Positions 26,725 to 36,242 of a stretch of DNA of 41,573 bases are shown here, piece after piece. Location of the stretch: assembly GCA_002690045.1 (NCBI GenBank), contig NZDE01000018.1, positions 1 to 41,573 of the forward strand, in the 5' to 3' direction. A model generated the notes under the pieces. That model was not told where the DNA came from, searched no databases, and was given only the letters and a program-made list of their open reading frames with translations. Both the position numbers and the translations under genes were made by a program. The DNA is from Alphaproteobacteria bacterium. GTDB taxonomy: Bacteria; Pseudomonadota; Alphaproteobacteria; Micavibrionales; Micavibrionaceae. Within the stretch, counting starts at the first letter, position 1; every line of letters starts with the position of its first letter.

Positions 26725-27726
26725 ATGACCTTAAGAAGAATAACGTTTTGTTGTAATGCATCGACAAGAATTGGTGGCGGCCATGTGATGCGGTGCATAT
26801 CCCTAGCTAAAGCCTATTTAAGAGCTGGATATGAATGTGTGTTCATTTGCAATAAAGAGGCGGAATCTATGATTCCTCAGCTATCTGACTTTGAGGTTTT
26901 TACCGAGGGAACATATATACATACAGATATTGTAGTTATCGACAATTACGACTGGGAAGAAAACTATGAAAAAAAATGGCGAAAATACGCAAAATTAATT
27001 ACAGTAATAGATGACCTTGCTAATCGCAGCCACGATTGTGATGTACTTATAGATATGACCTTTGGTCGCCAAGCTTCCGATTATAAAGACTTTGTAGCTA
27101 GTGACGCGACTTTATTGGTTGGGCATGAATATATTATTTTAAGGCCTCAATTTTCTGAATACAGACAAAAAGCTTTTCAAAAAAGACAAAACACTAGCGA
27201 AATTGAAAATATTTTGATTAGCTTCGGCATGACAAATCCCGATCAGGTTACAGAAAGAGCATTGCAAAGTGTTATGGATTTTAAGAGGTGGCCGCTCAAT
27301 ATTTCTGTCGTTATGGGCAAGGATGCACAAACCATTGATGATGTTAAAGCGCTTACTCATGTTAAAAGCATGCATGACATATCATTAAACCTAAACGTTT
27401 CTAATATGGCTGAATATATATACCGCGCAGATATGGCGATAGGCGCTAGTGGTACCGCTAGTTGGGAAAGATGCTGCCTAGGCCTCCCTTCGCTTCAATA
27501 TATCATAGCCGATAACCAAAGGCTTGTGGCTCAAAACTTAGAAGAAGCTGGTGCAATAATCAATTTAGGTAAATTAGAAAATACATTTTCTGAAAAACTT
27601 ACCTCTGATTTTGCTCAAATTATTCAGAATCCTGAAAAGCTCAAAGAAATGGCTGTAAAAGCTTATTCTATATGTGATAGTCTAGGCGCGGAACGGATAA
27701 TACAAGAAATATCGAGGCGGCAATGA
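26725..27726 (+). CDS. pseG: UDP-sugar hydrolase PseG
   Basis: PseG removes UDP from UDP-2,4-diacetamido-2,4,6-trideoxy-L-altropyranose. The 333-residue GT-B-like protein shows STRIGGGHVMRCISLAKAYL near the N-terminus, VIDDLANRSHDCDVLIDMTF, HEYIILRPQF, and the C-terminal nucleotide site GASGTASWERCCLGLPSL. This hydrolase type separates the pseudaminic pathway from legionaminic/NeuC pathways, which use a hydrolysing 2-epimerase. Its stop overlaps pseI by 4 bp. Confidence 0.9.
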   Translation: MTLRRITFCCNASTRIGGGHVMRCISLAKAYLRAGYECVFICNKEAESMIPQLSDFEVFTEGTYIHTDIVVIDNYDWEENYEKKWRKYAKLITVIDDLANRSHDCDVLIDMTFGRQASDYKDFVASDATLLVGHEYIILRPQFSEYRQKAFQKRQNTSEIENILISFGMTNPDQVTERALQSVMDFKRWPLNISVVMGKDAQTIDDVKALTHVKSMHDISLNLNVSNMAEYIYRADMAIGASGTASWERCCLGLPSLQYIIADNQRLVAQNLEEAGAIINLGKLENTFSEKLTSDFAQIIQNPEKLKEMAVKAYSICDSLGAERIIQEISRRQ

Positions 27727-28832
27727 AAAGCGCAAATGTTATACAAATTGGGGATAGAAATCTTGGTGTTGAGGAGCCTATTTTTATTGTGGCCGAAATA
27801 GGCATCAATCATAATGGCGACATGACTCTTGCCAAGGAACAAATTGCCGCGGCAGCTGAAGCTGGAGCAGATTCCGTAAAGTTCCAAAATTATCATGTCA
27901 ATGATTTTGTACGCGATCCCTCGCTAATGTTTACATATAAATCTCAAGGAAAAGAAGTCACAGAAAGCCAGTTTGATATGTTTACACGTTATCAAATCGG
28001 TTTAGATGAGATGTTTGTTTTAAAAGAATATTGTGACAAATGCGGGATTATTTTCCACTCTACACCAACCAGCTTTGCCGGTATCGACGATTTAATAAAG
28101 GTGGGAGCTGGTATGTTGAAGAATGGTTCGGATTTTCTTTCCCATATAGAGCTTGTTGAAGCAATGGCAAAGACGGGCCTGCCAACAGTATTATCAACAG
28201 GCATGGCAAATAGAGAAGATATTGAGGAAAGTGTTCGCTACTTCAGAGACGCGGGGAATAATGACCTGATTGTCCTTCAGTGCACCTCAAATTATCCGAC
28301 TGCGCCTAAGGATGTACATTTGCTTAAAATGTTAGAAATTGCGAAAGAGTTTGATTGTTTGACTGGGCTTAGTGACCATTCTCAAGGTAGCTTGGCTGCT
28401 GTTGGGGCTGCCATGCTAGGAGGTGTTCTAATTGAAAACCACTTTACATCAGATCACAACCTCCCTGGTCCAGACCATTGGTTCTCAAGTGATCCAGATG
28501 AATTTGCTGCATTGGTGAAAGATGTAAGAGCTGCAGAAAAATCAGGCGGCGGCTTAAAAGCCTTTTCTGAGATCTCGCAAGAAGCAAGAGATATGCTGGG
28601 ACATGGAAGCTTAGAACTTGACATGGCCGAAGAAGAGAGCCGAAAAGAATACCGTCTTTCGTGCGTAGCTAAATATAGTCTTCCTAAAGGGCATATCATA
28701 AAAAAATCGGATATAGACTTTCAACGACCCGGTTATGGTTTCCGTCCTTCCTATGCCAATCATCTTGTCGGCCGCGTATTGAATAAGGATATTAAGCTAC
28801 ATCATATTCTACAAAACGAAGATTTTCTATAA
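27723..28832 (+). CDS. pseI: Nonulosonate synthase, PseI (NeuB family)
   Basis: The 369-residue PEP-dependent condensing enzyme yields pseudaminic acid from the PseG product. The TIM-barrel part begins PIFIVAEIGINHNGDMTLAK, and the C-terminal SAF (antifreeze-like) domain spans about 300-365 (KYSLPKGHIIKKSDIDFQRP). Metal and PEP residues are suggested by EIGINHNGD, KFQNYHVND and STGMANREDI. In places the barrel looks more like NeuB/LegI than Campylobacter PseI, which has a different KIQTYTPD style. Operon context decides for Pse; substrate is therefore an inference. Confidence 0.85.
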   Translation: MKSANVIQIGDRNLGVEEPIFIVAEIGINHNGDMTLAKEQIAAAAEAGADSVKFQNYHVNDFVRDPSLMFTYKSQGKEVTESQFDMFTRYQIGLDEMFVLKEYCDKCGIIFHSTPTSFAGIDDLIKVGAGMLKNGSDFLSHIELVEAMAKTGLPTVLSTGMANREDIEESVRYFRDAGNNDLIVLQCTSNYPTAPKDVHLLKMLEIAKEFDCLTGLSDHSQGSLAAVGAAMLGGVLIENHFTSDHNLPGPDHWFSSDPDEFAALVKDVRAAEKSGGGLKAFSEISQEARDMLGHGSLELDMAEEESRKEYRLSCVAKYSLPKGHIIKKSDIDFQRPGYGFRPSYANHLVGRVLNKDIKLHHILQNEDFL

Positions 28833-28833
28833 A

Positions 28834-29298
28834 GTGAAAAACATATCCGTAAGAAAAGCACTAGAGAGTGATGTATCACTTGTTTTCCAATGGAGGAACG
28901 AGCCAGAGATTGTTGCCTTGAGCGATAAGCAAGTTAATGTTAGCTGGAATGAACATGAAGTCTGGTTTAAGAAAAAAATCAATTGCATTCTAAGTGACTT
29001 TCTAATAATAGACGTAGACCAAGAGCCAGTCGGAGTGATCCGTTTCGACCCTGTTGAAAATAATGCTACCATCTATGATGTGAGCATATATTTAATGGGT
29101 AGAAATAAAGGCAAGAATATCGGCTCAATAGCGCTGAAAAAGGCGATGCATGAGCTTGTTAATCAACGCAATATATGTGCTCTCCATGCACGTATACGTT
29201 GTGAGAACAGAATCAGTATCAAATTTTTTGAAAGTCTAGGCTTTAATTTTCTGCATACAGACGGTAACATCGATCTATATATATATGAGGTGGTGTGA
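28834..29298 (+). CDS. pseH: GNAT acetyltransferase, PseH-like
   Basis: The 154-residue N-acetyltransferase would acetylate the 4-amino group made by PseC. It starts with GTG one base after the pseI stop, followed by RKALESDVSLVFQWRNEPEI, the family's typical opening. GRNKGKNIGSIALKKAM is the acetyl-CoA loop, and KFFESLGFNF sits near the end. Its 3' end overlaps the methyltransferase start (TGATG). Confidence 0.85.
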   Translation: MKNISVRKALESDVSLVFQWRNEPEIVALSDKQVNVSWNEHEVWFKKKINCILSDFLIIDVDQEPVGVIRFDPVENNATIYDVSIYLMGRNKGKNIGSIALKKAMHELVNQRNICALHARIRCENRISIKFFESLGFNFLHTDGNIDLYIYEVV

Positions 29299-29921
29299 TG
29301 ATAAAAAACAAATGGCGTGAAGATGATGCATTTAATGTTCGACAATACACGGAACTGTTAGAAACACATGGTCTTAATCACCAATCTTTAGACTGGGGTA
29401 GCGAGAGATCTCAGCATAAAAGATTCAAAATCTTAGCCGAAATTGGCCTAACTGATAATGATAGTGTTCTTGATATTGGCTGTGGGCTTGGAGATCTGTT
29501 TGGCTGGTTAAAGATGCATGATTACAAGAATATCCAGTATAAGGGTATCGATATCACGGATGCATTAATTAAACAAGCTCAAGTTAAATACCCTAGCGCT
29601 GTTTTTGAATCTGTTAATGTGCTGGAAGGTAATTATACGACGCAATTCGATTATGTTTTCGCCAGTGGTGTTTTTGCTAAACGAAATACAGATACAGCCA
29701 ACTTTGCAAAAACTATGATTGAAAAGATGTTCAGCTTTGCTCAAAAAGGAGTTGCTTTTAATAGCTTGAGTTCGCTTTCTGAAAATCTCAGTGCTGATGA
29801 TAATTCGCTTGATCCTTATGGCCTGCTTGATTTCTGCCGCAATCTTTCGCCATGGACTATTCTGCGAATGGACTACCATCCTCATGACTTCACAATTTAT
29901 ATTAAAAGAGAGCAATCATAA
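29298..29921 (+). CDS. SAM-dependent methyltransferase
   Basis: A class I methyltransferase of about 207 residues. It has motif I VLDIGCGLGDLFGWLKMHD, the acidic GIDITDALIKQA, and later FDYVFASGVFAKR. I chose the ATG at 29298, overlapping the pseH stop as TGATG; a GTG three bases earlier is the alternative. It is co-transcribed with the pse genes and followed directly by wbqC. It may methylate the pseudaminic acid or an acyl group on it; the target is not visible. Confidence 0.8.
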   Translation: MIKNKWREDDAFNVRQYTELLETHGLNHQSLDWGSERSQHKRFKILAEIGLTDNDSVLDIGCGLGDLFGWLKMHDYKNIQYKGIDITDALIKQAQVKYPSAVFESVNVLEGNYTTQFDYVFASGVFAKRNTDTANFAKTMIEKMFSFAQKGVAFNSLSSLSENLSADDNSLDPYGLLDFCRNLSPWTILRMDYHPHDFTIYIKREQS

Positions 29922-30599
29922 GTGATTATTTCTATAAATCAGCCCGCCTATTTACCCTGGCTCGGTTATTTTGATCGTATTAAAAACTCAGACATACATA
30001 TTGTACTGGATCATGTTCAATTTGAAAAAAATTCAATGGTCAATAGAAATAAAGTGCGAACACAGCAAGGCGAAAGCCTTCTAACTGTTCCTGTGATCAC
30101 CAAAGGAAAATTCGGTAATTTACCAATATCAGAGTTAACTATTGACAACAATAAGCCTTGGAAGAAAAAACATTGGAAGTCTATTGAGGCAACCTATCGC
30201 AAGGCTCCATTTGCAAAGGATCACATAGGCTTTTTCGAAGAAGTTTATGCCCAAGACTGGGACAAACTTAACGGTTTAAACGCGCATATTAACAATTATA
30301 TTCTTAAGGCACTCAACATAAAATCTAAAATCATTTACAGCTCATCTTTGGACGTTCACAATAAGAAATCTGATCTTGTGCTTGAGATTTGCAAAATATA
30401 CAATGCAAAAACATATATTTCAGGGGCACTAGGTCGTGATTACTTGGATCTATCTACTTTTGAAGACGCTAATATAAATGTGGTCTTCCAAGATTATAAC
30501 CATCCAATTTATAATCAAGTTCATGGTGATTTTATACCTTATATGTCTGTAATCGACCTGCTCTTTAATGCTGGGTCAGAAGCCAGAAACATTATTTAA
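29922..30599 (+). CDS. wbqC: WbqC-family protein
   Basis: The 225-residue protein opens with ISINQPAYLPWLGYFDRI and KVRTQQGESLLTVPV, both diagnostic of the WbqC family found in O-antigen and capsule clusters. GALGRDYLD and DFIPYMSVIDLLFN close the conserved core. The biochemical role of the family is not settled; it is suspected of sugar modification. The GTG start directly follows the methyltransferase stop. It belongs to the same operon as the PIG-L deacetylase. Confidence 0.85.
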   Translation: MIISINQPAYLPWLGYFDRIKNSDIHIVLDHVQFEKNSMVNRNKVRTQQGESLLTVPVITKGKFGNLPISELTIDNNKPWKKKHWKSIEATYRKAPFAKDHIGFFEEVYAQDWDKLNGLNAHINNYILKALNIKSKIIYSSSLDVHNKKSDLVLEICKIYNAKTYISGALGRDYLDLSTFEDANINVVFQDYNHPIYNQVHGDFIPYMSVIDLLFNAGSEARNII

Positions 30600-30618
30600 T
30601 AAGGAATTAGATTTAGAT

Positions 30619-31290
30619 ATGAATACAGTATTGGTTGTAGCTGCTCATCCTGATGATGAAGTGCTCGGTTGCGGGGGCACTATGGCTCGTCATGCACTAA
30701 AGGGAGATAGAGTTCATGTCTTGTTCTTATCAGATGGCGTTTCATCAAGAGATGAAGGGGATCGTGATGTAGGAATTCGTAATGAAGCAGCGGAAAAAGC
30801 AGGAAAAATACTTTCTGTTAGCTCTATTTCATACGGCAACTTTCCTGACAATCAAATGGATAGCGTTCCCTTGTTGGATGTTGTGAAGTTTGTTCATAAG
30901 CATATCGAAAAAATCCGGCCCAATATAATTTACACGCATCACCACGGTGATCTTAATATAGATCATCAAGTTGCTTCTCAAGCGACAACAACCGCCTGTC
31001 GCCCGCAACAGGGGCATCCTGTCAAAGAAATTTACACATTTGAAATCCCGTCTAGCACCGAATGGCAAAATCCAACATTATCTACGGTTTTTATGCCTAA
31101 TATCTTTATAGATATATCCTCTACCATTGATACGAAAATGAAAGCGTTAGGTGCTTATGATATTGAAATGCGGCCTTTCCCGCATTCTCGCTCTTATGAA
31201 GCTGTCCAGGCTCTTGCGACTCTCCATGGCGCTAGAAATGGCTTAAATGCAGCTGAAGCATTCATGTGTTTACGAGTAATCAAGACTTAG
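30619..31290 (+). CDS. PIG-L/LmbE-family deacetylase
   Basis: This zinc-dependent N-deacetylase-like protein is about 223 residues. It has VVAAHPDDEVLGCGG (about residues 6-20; His and Asp metal ligands) and THHHGDLNIDHQ with further ligands. It would remove an N-acetyl group from a sugar or sugar nucleotide. I chose the ATG at 30619 because MNTVLVVAAHPDDE is the usual start; an upstream ATG at 30568 would overlap wbqC by 32 bp. It is the last gene of the pse operon. A deacetylase after PseH suggests replacement of an acetyl by another acyl, which is inference. Confidence 0.85.
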   Translation: MNTVLVVAAHPDDEVLGCGGTMARHALKGDRVHVLFLSDGVSSRDEGDRDVGIRNEAAEKAGKILSVSSISYGNFPDNQMDSVPLLDVVKFVHKHIEKIRPNIIYTHHHGDLNIDHQVASQATTTACRPQQGHPVKEIYTFEIPSSTEWQNPTLSTVFMPNIFIDISSTIDTKMKALGAYDIEMRPFPHSRSYEAVQALATLHGARNGLNAAEAFMCLRVIKT

Positions 31291-31380
31291 TTTGTTCAGC
31301 CCCTGTTTATTACCTTGCTTTTCTATGTTCTAGTTGATAACTATATGCTAATAAAATTACACCGCTTTGGAGAACCATAA

Positions 31381-32115
31381 ATGATTAGGCTTTTCGTTGG
31401 ATATGATAGATCAGAACCAGTGATTTTTAATACGTTTGCTCATAGCGTTATTAAGAAGGCTACGAAACCTGTGGCAATTACGCCTATTAGCCTAGATCAT
31501 CTTGATGGTATTTTTACGAGAGAACGAAATAAGCTTCAATCTACTGAATTCTCTTTTTCTCGTTTCCTCGTACCATATTTATGTGATTATAAAGGTTGGG
31601 CCATTTTCACTGATAATGACTTTATAGCCCGAGATGACATAGCCAAACTATGGAGTTTGCGCAACGATAAATACGCCGTTATGTGTGTAAAGCATGATCA
31701 TGCCCCAGAAGAAATGCATAAATTCAAAGGAGCGACGCAGACACAATACGAAAAGAAAAACTGGTCCAGTGCCATGCTAATCAACTGCGAGAAATGCACA
31801 AAACTTACGCCGGAATATGTGAATACGGCGACCGGCCTTGAGTTGCATCAGTTTAAGTGGCTTGAGAATGACGGTTTGATTGGGGATATTCCACTTCATT
31901 GGAACTATTTAGTCGATTACTATAAGCATGATGATAATGCTCAATTTATTCACTTTACAGAGGGTGGCCCATATTTTCCTGAATATGGTGATGTTGATTT
32001 CTCCGAAGACTGGTACGAAGCCTTTATCGATGCAAACACAGGATCAGAATCGTCTGCGGAAGAGACCCTTAAGAGAGCCTTGTTGCACATTCAAAAAAAT
32101 AAAAAAGTCGCGTAA
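31381..32115 (+). CDS. GT-A-type glycosyltransferase-like protein
   Basis: The 244-residue protein starts with IRLFVGYDRSEPVIFNTFAH and has a DxD-like metal motif in AIFTDNDFIARDDIAKLW (about residues 74-91). Its layout resembles GT8-type or related nucleotide-sugar transferases. HQFKWLENDGLIGDIPLHWN supplies a later conserved segment. The ribosome site GGAGAACC precedes the ATG after a 90-bp gap, so it may have its own promoter. The donor is unknown. Confidence 0.65.
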   Translation: MIRLFVGYDRSEPVIFNTFAHSVIKKATKPVAITPISLDHLDGIFTRERNKLQSTEFSFSRFLVPYLCDYKGWAIFTDNDFIARDDIAKLWSLRNDKYAVMCVKHDHAPEEMHKFKGATQTQYEKKNWSSAMLINCEKCTKLTPEYVNTATGLELHQFKWLENDGLIGDIPLHWNYLVDYYKHDDNAQFIHFTEGGPYFPEYGDVDFSEDWYEAFIDANTGSESSAEETLKRALLHIQKNKKVA

Positions 32116-32130
32116 AGGTGTTCGTGAAAT

Positions 32131-33375
32131 ATGAGCACATGTACGAAGAAGGTTGCCGCCTTCATTAGAACTTATAATGATCTTGATCACATGTCACCTT
32201 ATCTTCATGCCATGTGTAAGGACGAAAATATCAGCCTATCTATTTTTATTATAAATCTAGACAAAAGCTTTTTAGATGACTTTCGTATTAAATACTTAGA
32301 AAATAATGGAGCACAGGTAAAACATTTTTATGACGTCCTTGGTGTAAACTCCACATATTATAAATTAATATGGTCACTTGCTGCCTCCAACAATCAATAT
32401 TTGAAACTAATCTCTAAATTCATAAGTCGCCCTATAAAAACTAAAATAATGGGAACAACAGGGCATATTAAACCCTGGGCAGCAGCTAAGTTCTTTGAAA
32501 ATAAAAACCACCATGAATTTGACCTTATTGCCTACGATGTGGCTGGTAAATTTTATGATACGATTTTCAAAGAAGCGCAGAAATATCATACAAAATGTGT
32601 GGCCGTCCCGCATTCTTCTGATAATTTTGACAACATTCTAATTAGTAATTCGATGGTTAATGGGGGCGCCCTACAACATAAGGAAGAGTCTCTTAAAGCA
32701 GACAAGGTTATTTTAACAAGTGCCATATCTAAAGAGATATATATTAGGCGTGGTTTGATTACAGTTCCGCAGGGTGAAGCGCTCGGTTGCCCACGCTTTA
32801 CCAAAGACTGGATAGAAACGTTATTGGATATAATACCCAGAACGCCTTTACCTGAATATGACGGTTTCAAAATAGTTTTGTTTCCGCCAAAACCTAATCG
32901 TAATGCGTTTAATGAAGAAATAAGCCGCATTATTCAGCTCATATCCAATATCCCAAATGTAAAACTTGGAATTAAAGTGGAAACACGGACAGGCGCGTTT
33001 TCTGTCCCTCTTCCCAAGAATGTTATTCGCTTTCCAGATCAAGTGACTAGTTCTCAACTTATTGAGTGGGCTGATCTTAGTTTATTTACAGCAACAAGTG
33101 TCATCATGGAAAGCGTTTGCCTAGATAAACCAGCATTGTATCTTGAAAAAACGATGTCAAATAGACTAGTTATAGAAGATTATATTAAGAACTGGGCTAT
33201 ACCTTCCCGTGATGCGCTGTATCAACGTATTGTAGAACTGCGTGATGGCAAATCTGCGCGCACATATACTGTAGATGAGCGCGAAGCTGCATTGAATGCG
33301 CTAGTGTATAACAATCAAAAAGATGAAGAGGTTGTGCAAGCATATACATCAGCACTATACGACCTTATGAGCTAA
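32131..33375 (+). CDS. Predicted GT-B glycan transferase, family uncertain
   Basis: The 414-residue protein looks like a GT-B transferase of the CDP-glycerol/sialyl-type capsule group. The N-half has KVAAFIRTYNDLDHMSPYLH and CVAVPHSSDNFDN. The C-half has KIVLFPPKPNRNAFNEEISR and QLIEWADLSLFTATSVIMES, followed by VCLDKPALYLE. The ATSVIMES...KPALYLE pattern is a nucleotide-binding end common to such transferases. It could be the CMP-pseudaminate transferase since it follows the pse operon, but that is a guess. Its stop overlaps the convergent ABC transporter gene's stop. Confidence 0.6.
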   Translation: MSTCTKKVAAFIRTYNDLDHMSPYLHAMCKDENISLSIFIINLDKSFLDDFRIKYLENNGAQVKHFYDVLGVNSTYYKLIWSLAASNNQYLKLISKFISRPIKTKIMGTTGHIKPWAAAKFFENKNHHEFDLIAYDVAGKFYDTIFKEAQKYHTKCVAVPHSSDNFDNILISNSMVNGGALQHKEESLKADKVILTSAISKEIYIRRGLITVPQGEALGCPRFTKDWIETLLDIIPRTPLPEYDGFKIVLFPPKPNRNAFNEEISRIIQLISNIPNVKLGIKVETRTGAFSVPLPKNVIRFPDQVTSSQLIEWADLSLFTATSVIMESVCLDKPALYLEKTMSNRLVIEDYIKNWAIPSRDALYQRIVELRDGKSARTYTVDEREAALNALVYNNQKDEEVVQAYTSALYDLMS

Positions 33376-35099
33376 TCCTTAACGTGTCCGTTTTCTAAAT
33401 ATATGACATGATCAGCGTGCTGTGTCACACGCTCACTATGCGATATAACAATGATTGTCATTGCTTTAGCTAGATCCTTTAAAGTTGTCATTAACACGCC
33501 CTCCGTCACAGAATCTAACGCACTTGTTGGTTCATCAAGCAGAAGTAAATCAGGTTTCTGTATGAGCGCGCGGGCTATAGCTATACGTTGTCTCTGCCCT
33601 CCAGACAATTTATTACCTCTTTCCCCAACGTTCTCATTGATACCGTTTTCTAACTGATTTACGAACTCTTCTGCACCAGCCTTACGGATCGCGGCGCGAA
33701 TTTCATCTTCACTGTAATTTTGATCACCGAAAGTAACATTATTGGCAATAGTATCATTCATCAGTGTGCAATCTTGAGAAACATAGCCTACACGCTGACG
33801 CCACAGCTTCATATCAAGCTCATCTAAATCTTGGTCATCTATTTTTACACTCCCTGATTGGGGGTTATATAGGCCGAGAATTATGTCAATCAATGTGGTT
33901 TTACCCGATCCCGAAGGCCCAACAAGTGTGTAAAGTTTACGAGCTTCTAGAGATAAAGAAACATCCTTTAGTAAAGCTTGACCTTTAACATGTTCAAAGT
34001 TCACATTCGAAATTTGGATTCTGTTTTTAAAATGCGGCACAATAGAGCCAGAGCTGAGCTCTTTCTGGTCTTCATTCGCCTTAATAAGTGACCATAGTGA
34101 CCAGAAAGCGCTTTCGTACTCAATCAACTGATGCCAATTGGTTTGAAAATTCAGTGTTTTCATGGCCATTCTTAAAAAGAATAAAGCAAGGACGGAAAGC
34201 TGCGTCGTTGAAATATTTGTATATTCAACAGAAATTAGTAATCCAATAGACAAAATTGTAATTACTAGGGGCTCTTTGAGAAGGCGTGTGAATTCTTTAT
34301 TTCTCATGCGTTTAGTCTGTGATTCTTGGAGAACACCAATCTCAGCTTCTAAATATGCCTTGTAATTCTGCTCTTTGGCCATGGCTTTAATCGGCTTAAT
34401 TATTCCTAATGAATCTGATAATTTCTTAATGAGAGAGTTCATATGCTTGGTTTGCTTATCTGCAGCTACACGTGTGCTATTCATTACTCGACGAGTAAGC
34501 ACAAATATAAACAGACCTGTAAATAAAGCCGCGAAACTTATATACCAAGAAACAAGGAAGGCTAATGACATATAAACAATTATAAGCAACAAATCAGACA
34601 GTGTGATGCACAGTGTCATATATGCTTGTGCAGCCCTTTCACCTTCTGAGCTAATCGAGTTAGACGATCGTCCCGCAGCCAGCTTTGTGAAATAAGACCA
34701 TTTCGCTTCTAGCATAGTTTGAATTAGTTTCAATCGCATTGTCGACACAACAATAGATGAAGTCTTGGCAACTGTAGACATCGCAAAAAAGGATATAACG
34801 AATTTTAGAATTATAAACGTAACTAAAGAAAAAATAAGCCAGTGCAATGTTAATGGGATGTGCAAACAATCAAAAACTGAAAATATCACATAATTAATGA
34901 AGCTCTCCTGCCCGCCCTCACCTAACAAATGGGCCATAATCGGCAATAGAAACGCAATGCCAATCCCTTCTAATACGCTCGCTATAAATAAAAGTAAAAT
35001 AGTAATGACTGTTCGCGACTTGAACGTAGTATAGAAATATTTCAGCATACTAAAAGTATTCTTTGGTAGATTGTTTACTATGTTTTTTGTCTTGTTCAT
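33372..35099 (-). CDS. ABC exporter (fused permease and ATPase), MsbA/PglK type
   Basis: A half-transporter with an N-terminal six-span membrane domain (about residues 20-320) and an ATPase domain. It has Walker A GPSGSGKTTL, Q-loop region YVSQDCTLMND, signature KLSGGQRQRIAIARAL, Walker B LLLLDEPTSALD and switch VISHSER. The layout matches PglK-like lipid-linked glycan flippases, so it probably moves the finished oligosaccharide across the inner membrane. I prefer the ATG at 35099 (MNKTKNIVNNL) over one at 35147, giving about 575 residues. It converges with the GT-B gene with overlapping stops. Confidence 0.88.
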   Translation of the reverse strand: MNKTKNIVNNLPKNTFSMLKYFYTTFKSRTVITILLLFIASVLEGIGIAFLLPIMAHLLGEGGQESFINYVIFSVFDCLHIPLTLHWLIFSLVTFIILKFVISFFAMSTVAKTSSIVVSTMRLKLIQTMLEAKWSYFTKLAAGRSSNSISSEGERAAQAYMTLCITLSDLLLIIVYMSLAFLVSWYISFAALFTGLFIFVLTRRVMNSTRVAADKQTKHMNSLIKKLSDSLGIIKPIKAMAKEQNYKAYLEAEIGVLQESQTKRMRNKEFTRLLKEPLVITILSIGLLISVEYTNISTTQLSVLALFFLRMAMKTLNFQTNWHQLIEYESAFWSLWSLIKANEDQKELSSGSIVPHFKNRIQISNVNFEHVKGQALLKDVSLSLEARKLYTLVGPSGSGKTTLIDIILGLYNPQSGSVKIDDQDLDELDMKLWRQRVGYVSQDCTLMNDTIANNVTFGDQNYSEDEIRAAIRKAGAEEFVNQLENGINENVGERGNKLSGGQRQRIAIARALIQKPDLLLLDEPTSALDSVTEGVLMTTLKDLAKAMTIIVISHSERVTQHADHVIYLENGHVKD

Positions 35100-35156
35100 A
35101 CTTATCTCATTTTTTTCAAGGGAAGCTATCACATAAGAGCACCGCATTCAACGGCA

Positions 35157-36242
35157 TTAGGAAGTGCCGTGAAGCTTAGTGTACACAGTCTCATACAGAT
35201 CCACCGTATTCTTGGGATTATATCTAGTAAACGCCGTATTATAAGCTCGCAACCGAACTTGGTTGGCGCGCTCAGGATGTTTTATAAGATCTTCGATGCA
35301 ACCTGAGAATGCGTCTATATCATCTGGTGGGATAAGGAAACCGTTAACACTATTTTGTATAATATTTTCATGTCCACCCGATTTTGCAGCAACTACGATT
35401 GTTCCTACTCCCATAGATTCAACTAGAGTACGCCCAAATGCATCACCAACTGCGGGCACCATAATTACATCTGCATCTTTTATCTCGGACATGACATCAC
35501 TAGAGAATTCATTCAAAACGACATTTTCCTCCAAACTATTTTCTTTAATGTAGCATCTTATCTGTCTACTTTCTTCATCATATAAGCTGCCAATCATTTT
35601 GAACGTCAAATACGGATATTTTCTCAGGAGATTTTCTGCGGTTTTTAAAAAGATCATAGGTCTTTTCTGATGTCGCATATTTGCTACATAACAAATTTTC
35701 TTTATGAATATATCGACATTTTTAAACTCCATATCATTGTTATTTGACACAATGATCGGATATGCCACATGACACTTATTTTTACACGGCATTTCAGCAA
35801 AAACAGTTTCTGAACATGCAACACAGCTATCATAAAATCTATAAATAAATTTTTTTTCTAAATCTACTCTTGGGATTGTTTGCTGGCTATGTACATATTT
35901 TAAGCGCGCCAATTTTGCAGCATAAAACCAAATATGGCGCAAAGGGCCATCATCACAATGAACTATATCAATTTTATGGGTCTTCACATATTTATAAGCT
36001 TTATAAACCGCGTAAATATAAGAGGCCGGTTTGTTAATCAACTGCCCCAAGTCTCTGGGATAATACCCCATATATTCGGGCGCATATTTTTCAAAAAACG
36101 GTATAATATCTTTATTCTTCTCATGAAGCACAATTTGAGCGTTAAACTTTGCTTGGTCTAATCGATCGATAACAGCTAAGGTTGATATATGGCTGCCGCC
36201 ATAGCTATCACCTGAGAAGGGAAAAAGAAGCTTAATGGTCAT
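35157..36242 (-). CDS. GT4-family glycosyltransferase
   Basis: The 361-residue GT-B enzyme has the N-terminal loop FPFSGDSYGGSHISTLAVI and KKICYVANMRHQKRPMIFLK. Its C-terminal donor domain has FKMIGSLYDEESRQIRCYIK and the E-x7-E-like DAFGRTLVESMGVGTIVVAA. A cysteine-rich patch (CVACSETVFAEMPCKNKCHV) is unusual for GT4 and may bind metal. The start overlaps the 3' end of the KpsS-like gene by 11 bp, so they are translated together. Confidence 0.85.
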   Translation of the reverse strand: MTIKLLFPFSGDSYGGSHISTLAVIDRLDQAKFNAQIVLHEKNKDIIPFFEKYAPEYMGYYPRDLGQLINKPASYIYAVYKAYKYVKTHKIDIVHCDDGPLRHIWFYAAKLARLKYVHSQQTIPRVDLEKKFIYRFYDSCVACSETVFAEMPCKNKCHVAYPIIVSNNNDMEFKNVDIFIKKICYVANMRHQKRPMIFLKTAENLLRKYPYLTFKMIGSLYDEESRQIRCYIKENSLEENVVLNEFSSDVMSEIKDADVIMVPAVGDAFGRTLVESMGVGTIVVAAKSGGHENIIQNSVNGFLIPPDDIDAFSGCIEDLIKHPERANQVRLRAYNTAFTRYNPKNTVDLYETVYTKLHGTS

